Assembly: GCA_029265255.1 (NCBI GenBank)
Contig: JAJUJQ010000003.1
Coordinates: forward strand, 62,001 to 126,000
Origin: Spirochaetota bacterium
Lineage (GTDB): Bacteria > Spirochaetota > Spirochaetia > Treponematales > Rectinemataceae
Length of the DNA: 64,000 nt
Direction: 5' to 3'
A program made the translations under genes and the position numbers. Each line of letters begins with the position of its first letter. Within the stretch, counting starts at the first letter, position 1. This document shows positions 9,147 through 18,393 of the stretch, piece by piece. Below the pieces are notes generated by a model. The model ran no database searches. It was given only the letters and a program-made list of their open reading frames with translations, and was not told the DNA's origin.

Positions 9147-9655
9147 TCGGGATACGGCCCATCATATCGATTCTCATCCAGCGGGTAAATCCCTTGCGGA
9201 GGAAGGGAAGCGGCTATGGCGGCAATTGGAATGCCCAGAACTGGATGGACGAGGGTACGATCAAGTTCCATGAGCGGCAGCAGCGCGAATTTTCGTTCAG
9301 ACAGACCAGGATGTGGAATGATGAGATCGGGTTCGGCAACGATGTGGTTTCCATATAGCAGGATGTCGATATCGATTGTTCTGGGACCTTTAGGGATTTC
9401 AAGGCGACGATCCCTTCCATAGCGTGCCTCGATCTCGTGAATCATTTCGAGGAGTGCACGGGGGGCGGTGGTGGTTAGACCGCTGACCGCCATATTGAGG
9501 AAATCGTCCTGCTTTTCATAATACCGTGCGCGGGAACGCCACAGACCTGAGACACGAATATCGGTCAGTACATGCCCCAGGTCTTGAATAGCGGCCATAA
9601 GTATGGCTTTTGAATTGCCGCGATTCGATCCCAGTCCGAGAAAAACCCGTTCCAT
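9143..9655 (-). CDS. folK: 2-amino-4-hydroxy-6-hydroxymethyldihydropteridine pyrophosphokinase
   Basis: FolK transfers pyrophosphate from ATP to the pterin alcohol in folate synthesis. The 170-residue protein has the expected order of motifs: N-terminal FLGLGSNRGN (5-14), DDFLNMAVSGLTT (50-62), and the signature GPRTIDIDILLYG (about residues 90-102) with the metal-binding Asp pair. PHPGLSERKFALLPLMEL is the usual C-terminal block. It lies 20 nt downstream of recA. No folP or folB neighbour is present. Confidence 0.95.
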   Translation of the reverse strand: MERVFLGLGSNRGNSKAILMAAIQDLGHVLTDIRVSGLWRSRARYYEKQDDFLNMAVSGLTTTAPRALLEMIHEIEARYGRDRRLEIPKGPRTIDIDILLYGNHIVAEPDLIIPHPGLSERKFALLPLMELDRTLVHPVLGIPIAAIAASLPPQGIYPLDENRYDGPYPE

Positions 9656-9675
9656 GACGCGCTGGTGACAGGGGC

Positions 9676-10899
9676 TCAGAAGAGGTCTTCTGCCCGGATC
9701 TGGTCGATAGCTCCTGGCAGAGGCTCGTCGACCATGCCCGATTTAGCTGGCTGCTCGGATGCAGCCGAAATATCGGCACCTTCAGCGGCCGCGCCCGCGC
9801 TCGAATCATTCCTATCTGTTCGGAACAGAATTCGCCTCACTTCTGATTCTATTTTCGATGCTTCTTCGGTGAACTGCTCGAGATAGGCTTTTGCGTTCTC
9901 TCTTCCCTGCCCTATTTTTTCCGCGCCCCATGTATACCAAGTACCCTTCTTGTCGATGACACCGCACTTCACCGCTGCATCCAGAAGCGATGCGCTCCAG
10001 GAAATCCCTTTACCGAAAATGATTTCGAGTTCTGCTTTGCGGAATGGCGGAGCTACCTTGTTCTTGACGACCTTGACGCGAACCCGGTTACCGAGCGCTT
10101 CCTCATCCTGTCCACCTTCAATCGTCTCAATTTTTCGTACTTCGAGTCGCACTGAGGCATAGAACTTTAGGGCATTGCCTCCGGTCGTGGTTTCAGGATT
10201 GCCAAACATGACACCGATTTTCATGCGAATCTGATTGATGAATATGAGTATGGTCCGGCTTTTCGAAAGAGTGCCAGCGAGTTTTCGCAGCGCCTGGCTC
10301 ATGAGCCGCGCCTGGAGGCCGACATGTGAATCGCCCATTTCGCCTTCTATTTCCGCTTGCGGAGTGAGCGCGGCGACTGAATCAATGACGATAATATCGA
10401 CTGCGCCGGAGCGGATGAGAGATTCGGCAATGTCAAGTGCCTGTTCGCCATTGTCAGGCTGTGAGATATACAGTTCATTGATGTCGACGCCAAGATTTCT
10501 GGCATAGACAGGATCGAGGGCATGCTCGGCGTCGATAAAGGCTGCGATACCACCCCGCTTCTGCGCTTCGGCAATGGCGTGCAGCGCCAGCGTCGTCTTG
10601 CCTGAGGATTCCGGACCATAGATTTCGATAATGCGTCCTCTCGGATAGCCTCCGATGCCGAGGGCTTCATCGAGAAGAATGGAACCCGAAGAAATGACAT
10701 CGATGCCTTTGGCTATGGTATGAGCGCCAAGTTTCATGAGCGAGCCCTGTCCAAATTGCTTTTCAATCTGAAGCCGGGCGGCTTCGAGGGCCTTCAGCTT
10801 TTCTTCTTTTTCTTTCTGGATCTCAGGATCGATGTGTGGAGAAATTGATTCCATCGAGTTCTCAAGCTCGTCTACCTGGCGATTCTGTCGCTTGGCCAT
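9676..10899 (-). CDS. recA: Recombinase RecA
   Basis: RecA drives homologous strand exchange on single-stranded DNA. The protein has 407 residues, longer than the usual ~350, because of a charged N-terminal extension of about 30 residues and an Ala/Ser-rich tail. Walker A is GPESSGKTT at about 95-103. [34 protein letters not shown] and the ATPase/DNA loop [32 protein letters not shown] are all present. A GGAGG site lies 7 nt before the ATG. No LexA-type operator was recognised upstream. A 70-nt gap separates it from the Lol-type permease gene upstream. Confidence 0.98.
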   Translation of the reverse strand: MAKRQNRQVDELENSMESISPHIDPEIQKEKEEKLKALEAARLQIEKQFGQGSLMKLGAHTIAKGIDVISSGSILLDEALGIGGYPRGRIIEIYGPESSGKTTLALHAIAEAQKRGGIAAFIDAEHALDPVYARNLGVDINELYISQPDNGEQALDIAESLIRSGAVDIIVIDSVAALTPQAEIEGEMGDSHVGLQARLMSQALRKLAGTLSKSRTILIFINQIRMKIGVMFGNPETTTGGNALKFYASVRLEVRKIETIEGGQDEEALGNRVRVKVVKNKVAPPFRKAELEIIFGKGISWSASLLDAAVKCGVIDKKGTWYTWGAEKIGQGRENAKAYLEQFTEEASKIESEVRRILFRTDRNDSSAGAAAEGADISAASEQPAKSGMVDEPLPGAIDQIRAEDLF

Positions 10900-10929
10900 G
10901 TTTGTGCCTCCGATGATAGGACGTCTTCG

Positions 10930-10957
10930 ATTGTACCATATGATTCAGGATTTTACA
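10930..10957 (-). promoter_or_regulatory. Possible recA promoter
   Basis: On the minus strand a TACAAT -10 box (10930-10935) lies 16 nt from a weak -35 (TGTAAA, 10952-10957), about 30 nt before the recA start. The -10 matches 5 of 6 bases, the -35 only 3 of 6. Confidence 0.35.
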
Positions 10958-10970
10958 TGCGGTGCCTTCT

Positions 10971-12317
10971 TTATTCCCTTCTTATAAGCTCAGCTGGTGC
11001 GATTTCTGCTGATTTTGAAGCGGGAATGAGTGACGCAAGCGCGCTGAGCAACAGCCCTGCGGCATTGATGATTGCAACCGCAGGCCAATCGATGGCAATG
11101 GGAATCCGTTCGAGATAGTAATCGGGATTGAGGAGACGTATGTGGTTTACTGAATTACCAAAGAGCGCTGCAGCGGCCTGGATAACTATTTCAAGTCCAC
11201 GAATTATTTCGTTGATGTACATTGAAATCGCGATGCCCGCGACACTGCCTGCAATGCATCCGACTGCCCCTGTTACCGCGCCGCCAAGAAGAAAGATTTG
11301 AGCGGTTTGTGTCGTTGAGGCTCCAAAAGAACGCAGAATCGCAATCTCGGTCCTGTGTTCTGTAACAAAGGTGGTGAGCGCGGAAGCGAGATTGATGACA
11401 GCGATGATAATCGCGAGCGCCATGATCAGGATCAGGATAGACCGGGTGCTGGCAAATGATTTGAATAAACTCCGCTCAAGCTGGTACCAGGCTCTGGGAA
11501 CTGATCCTACTTCTGGTGAAAACCCGTGAAGCGATGCTGCCTGGCCTGCCCTGTCCATCATGCTCCCAAAATCTCTCCCATAGGGATTCATGGTTTTAAT
11601 ACCGATAAATGCATATGCCGTAGTTGGATTCAACATTCGCCGGGCCGACTCGATATCTACGATGCACCACCGCTCGTCGAGTTCGCGATATCCAGTGGAA
11701 ACGATGCCCGCAACCCTGAAAATCCTTGTTTTGGGGAGCATTGTCTGGTTTGCATCACTTTGCAGCGTGAGCAATGTAAATGTATCTCCCGCTTTAAGAT
11801 GAAGCGCTCGCGCAAGGTACCGGCCTATTACTGCATCATTACTTTTGACTGGCGTCATGGTCCCGGAATCGACCGTCATGAATCTTTTGAATCCCGGATC
11901 CTCTGCAATGCGTCGATCAAGACCTCGAATCTGCGCAGACATCGAACCGTCTGCCGATGCCGCCAGAGCGATGCCATCGATTTCAAGTGCTGCTGATCGT
12001 ATTGAAGGGTCTTTGACTATCTCTTTAATTGCGGCATCTGTCTGTTCGGTTGGAGCGTTGAATGGCACGTTGATCTGAATGTGGTAGGTTGATGTCTCAA
12101 GATATCGGTCGGTAATACCCTGTATCATGCCATTGGAGACGAAAAGGACGATGTAGAGAGGAACCAGGCTTATGCCGATACCCAGCATCGCGCCGCGAAA
12201 CGGGCTGTGTTGCAGGTTGTCGGGCTTCGATGTGCGGCTGGCGGGCGGCCTACCGAATAGCATTCTGAAGCCGATAAAAGCAATGGATTCTGTATGAGAT
12301 CGACCTACCTCAGGCAT
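10971..12317 (-). CDS. ABC transporter permease, LolC/LolE (FtsX) family
   Basis: A 448-residue inner-membrane protein. It has one membrane segment near residues 42-62, a large periplasmic domain (about 65-290), and three C-terminal membrane segments of the FtsX fold (SILILIMALAIIIAVINLASALT, then the ~340-370 region, then WPAVAIINAAGLLLSALASLIPA). This is the layout of LolC/LolE, which hand lipoproteins to the periplasmic carrier LolA. With the ATPase at 12305-12988 and the second permease at 12981-14309 it forms a complete C-D-E set. Its first codons overlap the ATPase gene by 13 nt. Lipoprotein release is inferred; a MacB-like export role is the alternative. Confidence 0.85.
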   Translation of the reverse strand: MPEVGRSHTESIAFIGFRMLFGRPPASRTSKPDNLQHSPFRGAMLGIGISLVPLYIVLFVSNGMIQGITDRYLETSTYHIQINVPFNAPTEQTDAAIKEIVKDPSIRSAALEIDGIALAASADGSMSAQIRGLDRRIAEDPGFKRFMTVDSGTMTPVKSNDAVIGRYLARALHLKAGDTFTLLTLQSDANQTMLPKTRIFRVAGIVSTGYRELDERWCIVDIESARRMLNPTTAYAFIGIKTMNPYGRDFGSMMDRAGQAASLHGFSPEVGSVPRAWYQLERSLFKSFASTRSILILIMALAIIIAVINLASALTTFVTEHRTEIAILRSFGASTTQTAQIFLLGGAVTGAVGCIAGSVAGIAISMYINEIIRGLEIVIQAAAALFGNSVNHIRLLNPDYYLERIPIAIDWPAVAIINAAGLLLSALASLIPASKSAEIAPAELIRRE

Positions 12318-12988
12318 TCCAGTGTCCCGTCTTTGAGCAGATATGACTTGTTGCCAATAGCCGCTAGTTCTGGATCATGGGTAGCTAGTACGAGAGTGGT
12401 GTTTGCCGCTTCTGGCAGTCCGGCAAGCAATTGACGAACAACCAAGGCATTAGCGGCGTCAAGATTTCCCGTTGGCTCATCCGCCAGGACAACCGCTGGA
12501 TTGTTGACAAGGGCGCGCGCGATCGCTGCCCTTTGTCGTTCGCCGCCCGATAGCTGAGATGGATAATGATTGAGCCGTTCCTGGAGTCCCATGATAGAGA
12601 GAAGGTAACGCGCTCGCTCCCACGCATCAATACGATTGACTCCTGCCATGTACGCTGGAATCGCTACATTTTCCAGGGCCGTGAATTCATTCAGCAGAAA
12701 GTGGAACTGGAAAACAAATCCGACTATATGTCTACGGAAATCATGCAGTGTTTTTTCCTGAACAGTGCCAAGATCGATGCCCGCTACTGATACACTGCCA
12801 GAATCGAAAGGCTCGAGACTTCCAAGAATCCCGAGGAAGGTACTCTTACCCGATCCACTGGCGCCGAGTATTGTGCATACCTGACCTTTTTCGAGTGAAA
12901 AATCGAGCATACTCAGTATATGGAGAGTCTCATTTCCGGAAGGAAATGTCTTGCACAGATGCCGGCAGAGGATGACAGGTTCATTCAC
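12305..12988 (-). CDS. lolD: ABC transporter ATP-binding protein, LolD/MacB type
   Basis: A 227-residue ATPase with Walker A GASGSGKST (about 41-49), a Q-loop in FVFQFHFLL, the signature LSGGERQR and Walker B VVLADEPTGNLDA. The NEFTALENVAIPA segment and the size are typical of the LolD/MacB/FtsE group. It sits between two LolC/E-type permease genes and overlaps both, so the three subunits are made together. It should power lipoprotein extraction from the inner membrane. The exact LolD assignment rests on this context. Confidence 0.87.
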   Translation of the reverse strand: MNEPVILCRHLCKTFPSGNETLHILSMLDFSLEKGQVCTILGASGSGKSTFLGILGSLEPFDSGSVSVAGIDLGTVQEKTLHDFRRHIVGFVFQFHFLLNEFTALENVAIPAYMAGVNRIDAWERARYLLSIMGLQERLNHYPSQLSGGERQRAAIARALVNNPAVVLADEPTGNLDAANALVVRQLLAGLPEAANTTLVLATHDPELAAIGNKSYLLKDGTLECLR

Positions 12989-14309
12989 TTTTCAATACCT
13001 CCTGAGGGCTGACATGGGCTGCGCGCTGGAAGGCAGAATAGATGGCAGCAGTGGGGAAGAGAATGGCAAAAAGCGCGACAAGGACGATATCGATTGGAAG
13101 AATGCGGACAGGTATGGCGTCGAGATAGAAAATCTCGGGAGAATAGAGCCGCATGTCTGGTATACGCGAAACGAATCCGAGGCGGTAAAAAAGAGACATG
13201 ATTGATTGCAGGATATCAGTGACACTATTGATGATCACATCAATGTGTGAAGCCACGATGATTCCCAGCCCGCATCCTGCCGCCGCCCCGATGATGCCAA
13301 CCAGCAATCCTTGGAGTACAAATATCATTGCTAATGATTGCTGGTCACTTCCTGTCGCGGCGAGAATCGCCAAGTCCCTCGATTTGCGCGCGATGGTTCT
13401 TCGCATCGAGTAGTGGATGTTGATGGAAACGACGGCAAAGATAATGCTTACCAGGATGAACATGACGCTTTTTTCGGTTCGCAGCGCGCTGAAGAAGCTT
13501 CGGTTATATTCGCGCCAGGTTTCAAGATGTCCTTCAATTCCTGCCTTCTTGACGCTGAGGGTTAATGAATCGATTCTTGAGGGGTTCTGCAGTTTTATCC
13601 CTGCGATCATGGGCAAGGTGGGCAATGCCTGGCGATGGGCCATGGACAATGGGATGATTGCCAGACCTTTATCCAATTCATAATATCCCGAATGGAAAAT
13701 AGCGGTTATTTCCACGGAAAAGCGAAAAACCTGCAAGCCTTCACTGGGATCCATCACAGCCCCTTGGAAGAACAGCTCATTTCCTTCCCGGACTCCGAGA
13801 TTTCTTGCTGCTTCGCTTCCGAGAATCGCACCGTTCGAGGCTCTGGAGACATTGAGCTCTGGCAGGTGAAGCGCTTTCAGGAGCCCCTGATCCCGAACCA
13901 ACGTATCGGGTTCGACGAACAGAACCCTGAGCACGCTCTGTCGTTCCTGGCTGCCTGAAGCTAGCAGGTGCGTTTCTGAAAATGCTGTTACTGATCTTAC
14001 GCCGGGAATAGCGCGAAGGATTTCGGTATTCCTGGCGGCTTCATTATCCGATGTGCCGATTGGAATGCGCGCATGGAAACTCGTCGTTTCGAGAAGCGCG
14101 TCGATGTACTGACGCTGGAAGCCATTCATCACACTGAGAACGACTACCAGCGCCACAATTCCCGCGGCGAGTCCCGCGGCGGCAAACATGAGGCGCGATC
14201 GGTGCGCGGTGCGCTTGCCCGGCATGGCCCACCTGGCTGCAATGAATAAACGAGCTTTAATGCCAGTCCCCTTACGAGTGCCGGGTGTACCCTCGGTGTT
14301 CATCGACAT
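12981..14309 (-). CDS. ABC transporter permease, LolC/LolE (FtsX) family
   Basis: A 442-residue protein, the second permease of the Lol-type cluster. An N-terminal membrane segment (LMFAAAGLAAGIVALVVVLSV, about 40-60) leads to a periplasmic domain and three C-terminal membrane segments (about 280-300, 325-355 and 400-425). VLSVMNGFQRQYIDALLETTSFHARI corresponds to the LolE/LolC motif VxSVMNGF. That motif supports Lol rather than MacB. The stop of ftsY directly abuts its start; a second ATG two codons in is an alternative start. Confidence 0.86.
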   Translation of the reverse strand: MSMNTEGTPGTRKGTGIKARLFIAARWAMPGKRTAHRSRLMFAAAGLAAGIVALVVVLSVMNGFQRQYIDALLETTSFHARIPIGTSDNEAARNTEILRAIPGVRSVTAFSETHLLASGSQERQSVLRVLFVEPDTLVRDQGLLKALHLPELNVSRASNGAILGSEAARNLGVREGNELFFQGAVMDPSEGLQVFRFSVEITAIFHSGYYELDKGLAIIPLSMAHRQALPTLPMIAGIKLQNPSRIDSLTLSVKKAGIEGHLETWREYNRSFFSALRTEKSVMFILVSIIFAVVSINIHYSMRRTIARKSRDLAILAATGSDQQSLAMIFVLQGLLVGIIGAAAGCGLGIIVASHIDVIINSVTDILQSIMSLFYRLGFVSRIPDMRLYSPEIFYLDAIPVRILPIDIVLVALFAILFPTAAIYSAFQRAAHVSPQEVLKSE

Positions 14310-15176
14310 TCAAGCCCCAATAAGATCGTCGAGATATCGGTCCTCATCGAAGGGTTGGAAATCGCCGTATTTTTCTCCAGTTCCAAGAAATACGGTCGGT
14401 AAACCGAACTGCCTCGAAGCAGCGGCGATGATGCCACCCTTCGCTGTCGAGTCATACTTGGTCATGATGATGCCGCTGGCTTTGACCGCGCTGTGGAAAA
14501 TCTCAGCCTGTCGCATCGCGTTCTGACCAGTCGTCGCATCCAGGACAAGCAGTCTTCGATAATAGGCATCTGCCGCGCGCTGACTGACTACCTTATCGAG
14601 CTTTTCCAGCTCGCGAACAAGGTCGGCACGAGTATGCATCCGTCCGGCAGTATCGGCAATGACGAGCCGAGCTCCTCCCGCCTTTGCCGCGTCAATCGAA
14701 TCCCATAGGACAGCGCCGGGATCAGATCCGTGCTGCTGCGCAACGACGCGAATGCCGAGACGCTCGCCATGGATTTTGAGCTGATCGATGGCGGCTGCGC
14801 GGAAGGTGTCCGCAGCGGCGAGAAGTACTGGTCCGAATCGGCAGGTTTGCTGTGCCCAATAGGCGAGCTTGGCACAGCTGGTGGTTTTTCCTGTACCGTT
14901 GACACCGAGGATCAGAATGATGTTGAGACGTGTCGGGTCAAGAACGAAAGGTTCCACGACAAGATGAGAACGGATAATTTCCTTTAATTTCTTTCGTGCA
15001 ACTTCGCTATCGGATATGCCTTCGGTTTTGCACTTCTTGCGAAGCGATTCAACCAGCTCGTACGCAAATGCAGCGCCAATATCGCCTTCGATCAGAAGAT
15101 CTGTGAGTTCTTCATAGACTTCTTCACTAAGCCTGTTGCGGCGGAACAGTGATTTTATCTTTTCGGCAAAATTCAT
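14310..15176 (-). CDS. ftsY: Signal recognition particle receptor FtsY
   Basis: FtsY docks SRP-ribosome complexes at the membrane through a GTPase twin reaction with Ffh. The 288-residue protein is the short form, an N domain (about 1-85) and G domain without the long acidic A domain of E. coli. G motifs are visible: GVNGTGKTTSCAKLA (P-loop), DTAGRMHTRADLVREL, TKYDSTAKGG in place of the common TKLDGTAKGG, and FLGTGEKYGDFQPFD at the end. It abuts the Lol-type permease gene by 0 nt, consistent with an envelope-biogenesis operon. Confidence 0.95.
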   Translation of the reverse strand: MNFAEKIKSLFRRNRLSEEVYEELTDLLIEGDIGAAFAYELVESLRKKCKTEGISDSEVARKKLKEIIRSHLVVEPFVLDPTRLNIILILGVNGTGKTTSCAKLAYWAQQTCRFGPVLLAAADTFRAAAIDQLKIHGERLGIRVVAQQHGSDPGAVLWDSIDAAKAGGARLVIADTAGRMHTRADLVRELEKLDKVVSQRAADAYYRRLLVLDATTGQNAMRQAEIFHSAVKASGIIMTKYDSTAKGGIIAAASRQFGLPTVFLGTGEKYGDFQPFDEDRYLDDLIGA

Positions 15177-15200
15177 GACGGCTCATGACTCCTTTCCATG

Positions 15201-16157
15201 TTATCGGGCTGATTGCAGTATGACCATGGCGTTCCAGACTGAGACTGCCAGAAATGCAAGCGTTGCGGCCGCGGTGGTCCCAGTAGAGATGCCGGAAACA
15301 AGCGCTCCAGTCTCGAACGCTGGATTTCTAACCAGCGCTTCCCTGTAAGTCTGCCAGGAACCAGCACTTACTACCGCAGCACACAGGCTTAACACCGTTG
15401 CGGTGATCATTGTCTTGAATGAGCTTGATGCGTTCTTGAATCGTTCATGCTGCGGCCAATCTCTAGGCTTCGGGAGTTTGGAAAGTGTGGCTGCGATTTC
15501 CGCCTGGCCTGCGAGAGATGTGACAGGAGCGCGCAGGGTAGTAAAAGATTGAAGCCCTTGTGAAGAGGTGAGAACATCGACTGCTTTCTTCATGGCGCTG
15601 CTCAAATCGAATATTCCGCTCCACCCTGCTTCATAGATGGCAATTTCTCTTGGTGACTCCATGGCTGTGAGAAGAAAACGAACCTGATCTCCTTTTGAAA
15701 TATAGAAGACCATAATAATGAAATTGTGGCCCCTCCCCGGTCCTTCCGAAAATAGGTTTTCTGCAGAAGGAAGCTCAATTGCGTTTTCTACGATTTCAAC
15801 AGTCGATATATTCAGTGATGGCAAGGAAGATCTCAAGTTGGACGCAAGCAGCCGCATAAGACTCTGTCCTTCGGGAAATAGCATACCATCGTTTTTGTCC
15901 CGCATTCTGGCGGAGGCAGTCCGAGCCACCTGAAGCACCGCGTTCAAATCCGCAACGCTCGTTCCTTCCATTTCTCCGGGTAGCATCTCGAATGGGCCGA
16001 TAATAGCGAGCGATGTGGATTTCTGTGTGGAAGTGGTCGTCGATGCAGCCTTTATCGGCGTTGTTGTCTGACAGAAAGCGGTAAATACACCTCCATTGAG
16101 AAATAACGCGCAGAGTATCACGCAGCGCATGGTGCCGAGACAATCAGATTTCTTCAT
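15201..16157 (-). CDS. Hypothetical exported/membrane protein
   Basis: About 318 residues from the ATG at 16157 (MKKSD). The upstream 25 codons overlap prfB and look spurious. It has a signal peptide-like segment (CVILCALFLNGGVFTAFCQ) with a possible signal peptidase I site, a Thr/Ser-rich stretch, a soluble domain of about 200 residues, and two hydrophobic helices at the C-terminus. The soluble part has no motif I can place. The first 14 nt overlap the end of prfB and the stop is 24 nt before ftsY, so it belongs to the same transcript. The Shine-Dalgarno (AGGA) is very close to the ATG, so a start at 16130 is possible. Confidence 0.6.
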   Translation of the reverse strand: MKKSDCLGTMRCVILCALFLNGGVFTAFCQTTTPIKAASTTTSTQKSTSLAIIGPFEMLPGEMEGTSVADLNAVLQVARTASARMRDKNDGMLFPEGQSLMRLLASNLRSSLPSLNISTVEIVENAIELPSAENLFSEGPGRGHNFIIMVFYISKGDQVRFLLTAMESPREIAIYEAGWSGIFDLSSAMKKAVDVLTSSQGLQSFTTLRAPVTSLAGQAEIAATLSKLPKPRDWPQHERFKNASSSFKTMITATVLSLCAAVVSAGSWQTYREALVRNPAFETGALVSGISTGTTAAATLAFLAVSVWNAMVILQSAR

Positions 16158-17275
16158 CTTCCTGCTCAGAAACGACGCCTCCCTTCCATTGCCAGTGCAA
16201 ATAGGCTTGAATAAACGGGTCGATATCACCATCCATCACCGATTGGACATTTCCAACCGCAAACTTGTTTCTATGATCTTTCACCATTGTATACGGTTGG
16301 AATACATAGGAGCGAATCTGCGAGCCCCATGCAATTTCCTTCTTCTCGCCAGCGAATTTAGCGGTCTCCTTATCGCGTTCTGCCCTGTAATATTCATAAA
16401 GGCGGGATTTGAGCACTCGCATCGCCACATCTTTGTTCTTGTACTGGCTTCGTTCATTCTGGCATGTTACGACGATACCGGTCGCTAGGTGGGTAATGCG
16501 GACCGCCGAGTCCGTCTTGTTGACTTTCTGTCCGCCAGCCCCACCCGAGCGATAGGTATCTATGCGGATATCTTCCGGTCTGATCTCGATTTCAATGGAG
16601 TCATCCAGTACGGGCATGACTGATACGGATGCAAACGAAGTGTGCCGGCGCGCATTTGCATCGAAGGGCGATATGCGTACAAGGCGATGAACACCGCTTT
16701 CTCCTTTGAGATAGCCATAGGCATATTCTCCCGAAATCTGCACGGTAACCGATTTAATTCCGCCCTCAGCTTCGAGCAGGTCGATAGTTTCTACCTGGAA
16801 ATCATGACGTTCGGCCCAGCGCAGATACATGCGATACAGCATTGAAGCCCAATCGCAGGCTTCGGTACCGCCTGACCCGGCATGAATCGTGAGGAATGCG
16901 TCATTTCGGTCAGCCTCCCCGGAAAGGAGTTCGATCACCAGCGCACGGTCGAACCTCTCTCGAATATCGTTCAGGCTTGCGAGAAGATCCTTCTCCATGT
17001 CCTGGTTCGCTTCTTCTCGCGACAATGTATAGATTTCGTCGAGAGCAAGAACATCGGTATACAGTCTGTTCCAGACATCAAGCCTGTCCTTAAGGGTCTT
17101 GATTTCTGCCAACACCTTTCTTGCGCGATTCTGGTCATTCCAGAAATCCGGCGAGGCAGTCAGCGCTTCCTTTTCCCTGATGGTTCTTTCCAGTGCTTCG
17201 GCGTCAAAGACGCCCCCATATTTCAAGTACTTCCTGTTTGAGTTCCTGGATTGGCTTTGCAAGGTCCTCGAGCAT
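16144..17275 (-). CDS. prfB: Peptide chain release factor 2, with programmed +1 frameshift
   Basis: RF2 releases peptides at UGA and UAA. The gene starts at ATG 17275 (GGGAGG 9 nt upstream) and encodes 22 residues up to codon 23 CTT (17209-17207). It is followed by an in-frame TGA (17206-17204); translation resumes in the +1 frame at GAC and runs to 16144, giving 376 residues. The site TGGGGG-CGT-CTT-TGA-C has an internal Shine-Dalgarno-like G run 3 nt before the slip codon, as in E. coli prfB. SGGAGGQKVNKTDSAVRITH is the class I GGQ motif. The frameshift makes RF2 levels self-regulating. A start upstream at 17298 in the main frame would be spurious. Confidence 0.96.
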
Positions 17276-17323
17276 GGGTAATATCCTCCCCTTATCATCG
17301 TGAAAGATTACAAGTATATGCAA

Positions 17324-18364
17324 TTATATCGATTTTATTCCGAATGCATAGACGGTGCGATGATCCCAGGAATTGCCCGGCTTTAGGAACGGCGAAGGAA
17401 ATTCAGGCCTGTTGGGAGAGTCGGGATAGAATTCTGTCTCAAGACAAAAACCCGCGTGAGCACCGTAGAGCGATCCACGTTTGCCGGCAATGGCGTTGAG
17501 TTTGTTTCCGGTATAAAACTGAACGGCAGGAAGTGTTGTCTGTACCTCCATAAAGCGGCCGGATGTCGGTTCCAAAACCTTGGCGCATGAGGCTGGAAAC
17601 CTGCATTGTGGATCAAGGATGAAACAATGATCATATCCTGCGGCTGTTTTCTCAATATCCGTGCCTATTGTCTTCGGTGAGGTGAAGTCGAATGGTGTTC
17701 CTGATACAGGAAGCGGTCCGCCTGCGGGGATTGACTGAGTGTCTACAGGAAGATACATGTTCGCGTTCAGCTGGACGATGTGATTCAGAATCGTGCCATT
17801 TCCCTCTCCTGCAAGGTTGAAATAGGCATGATTGGTAAGATTGACAGGTGTTGTCGTGTCAGTGACAGCATGATAGTGCAGCGTTAGTTCGCCGGAAGCA
17901 GAGAGGGAGACTGTGAGCTGCACATCGAGCGTGCCTGGATATCCTTCTTCTCCGTCAGGGCTTATGCGCGTAAATCGAATTGCAGGGTCTCCGGCTATCG
18001 TATCGGTTTCCGCATGCCAGAGCTGCTTGTCGAAGCCCCGGCGTCCGCCATGCAGATGGTTGTTCCCTTCGTTCGCCCATAGCAGATACTCGGTACCATC
18101 AATTTCAAAACGGGCGTTGCGGATGCGATTTGCAAAGCGTCCGACAGTAGAGCCGAAAAAAGGATGCTTGTGTACATATCCATTCAGTGTCGAAAAACCG
18201 AGTAGGACATCATCGCGAAGGCCTCTTGAATCCGGCATGAGGAATGTTACCCATGTCGCGCCATAATCGGTCCAGCACGCGGTGAACTCGCCTGCGTTGA
18301 GGATGAATAGCGATACTTCCTCGCCGCTTGAAAGGACTCCGAATTGTTTTTTTTCGATGTTCAT
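17324..18364 (-). CDS. galM: Aldose 1-epimerase (galactose mutarotase)
   Basis: GalM interconverts alpha and beta anomers of galactose and glucose. The 346-residue protein has the family blocks YGATW (33-37), VGRFANRIRNARFEIDG, NEGNNHLHGGRRGFDKQLW, the His motif NLTNHAYFNLAG and the catalytic Glu in LETEFYPDSPNRPEFPSPFLKPG. The length is normal for the bacterial single-domain form. It lies 48 nt upstream of prfB and 29 nt after the SDR gene. No Leloir pathway genes are nearby. Confidence 0.95.
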   Translation of the reverse strand: MNIEKKQFGVLSSGEEVSLFILNAGEFTACWTDYGATWVTFLMPDSRGLRDDVLLGFSTLNGYVHKHPFFGSTVGRFANRIRNARFEIDGTEYLLWANEGNNHLHGGRRGFDKQLWHAETDTIAGDPAIRFTRISPDGEEGYPGTLDVQLTVSLSASGELTLHYHAVTDTTTPVNLTNHAYFNLAGEGNGTILNHIVQLNANMYLPVDTQSIPAGGPLPVSGTPFDFTSPKTIGTDIEKTAAGYDHCFILDPQCRFPASCAKVLEPTSGRFMEVQTTLPAVQFYTGNKLNAIAGKRGSLYGAHAGFCLETEFYPDSPNRPEFPSPFLKPGNSWDHRTVYAFGIKSI

Positions 18365-18393
18365 ATGAATTTACTCCCTCAGAGAAAGATATA

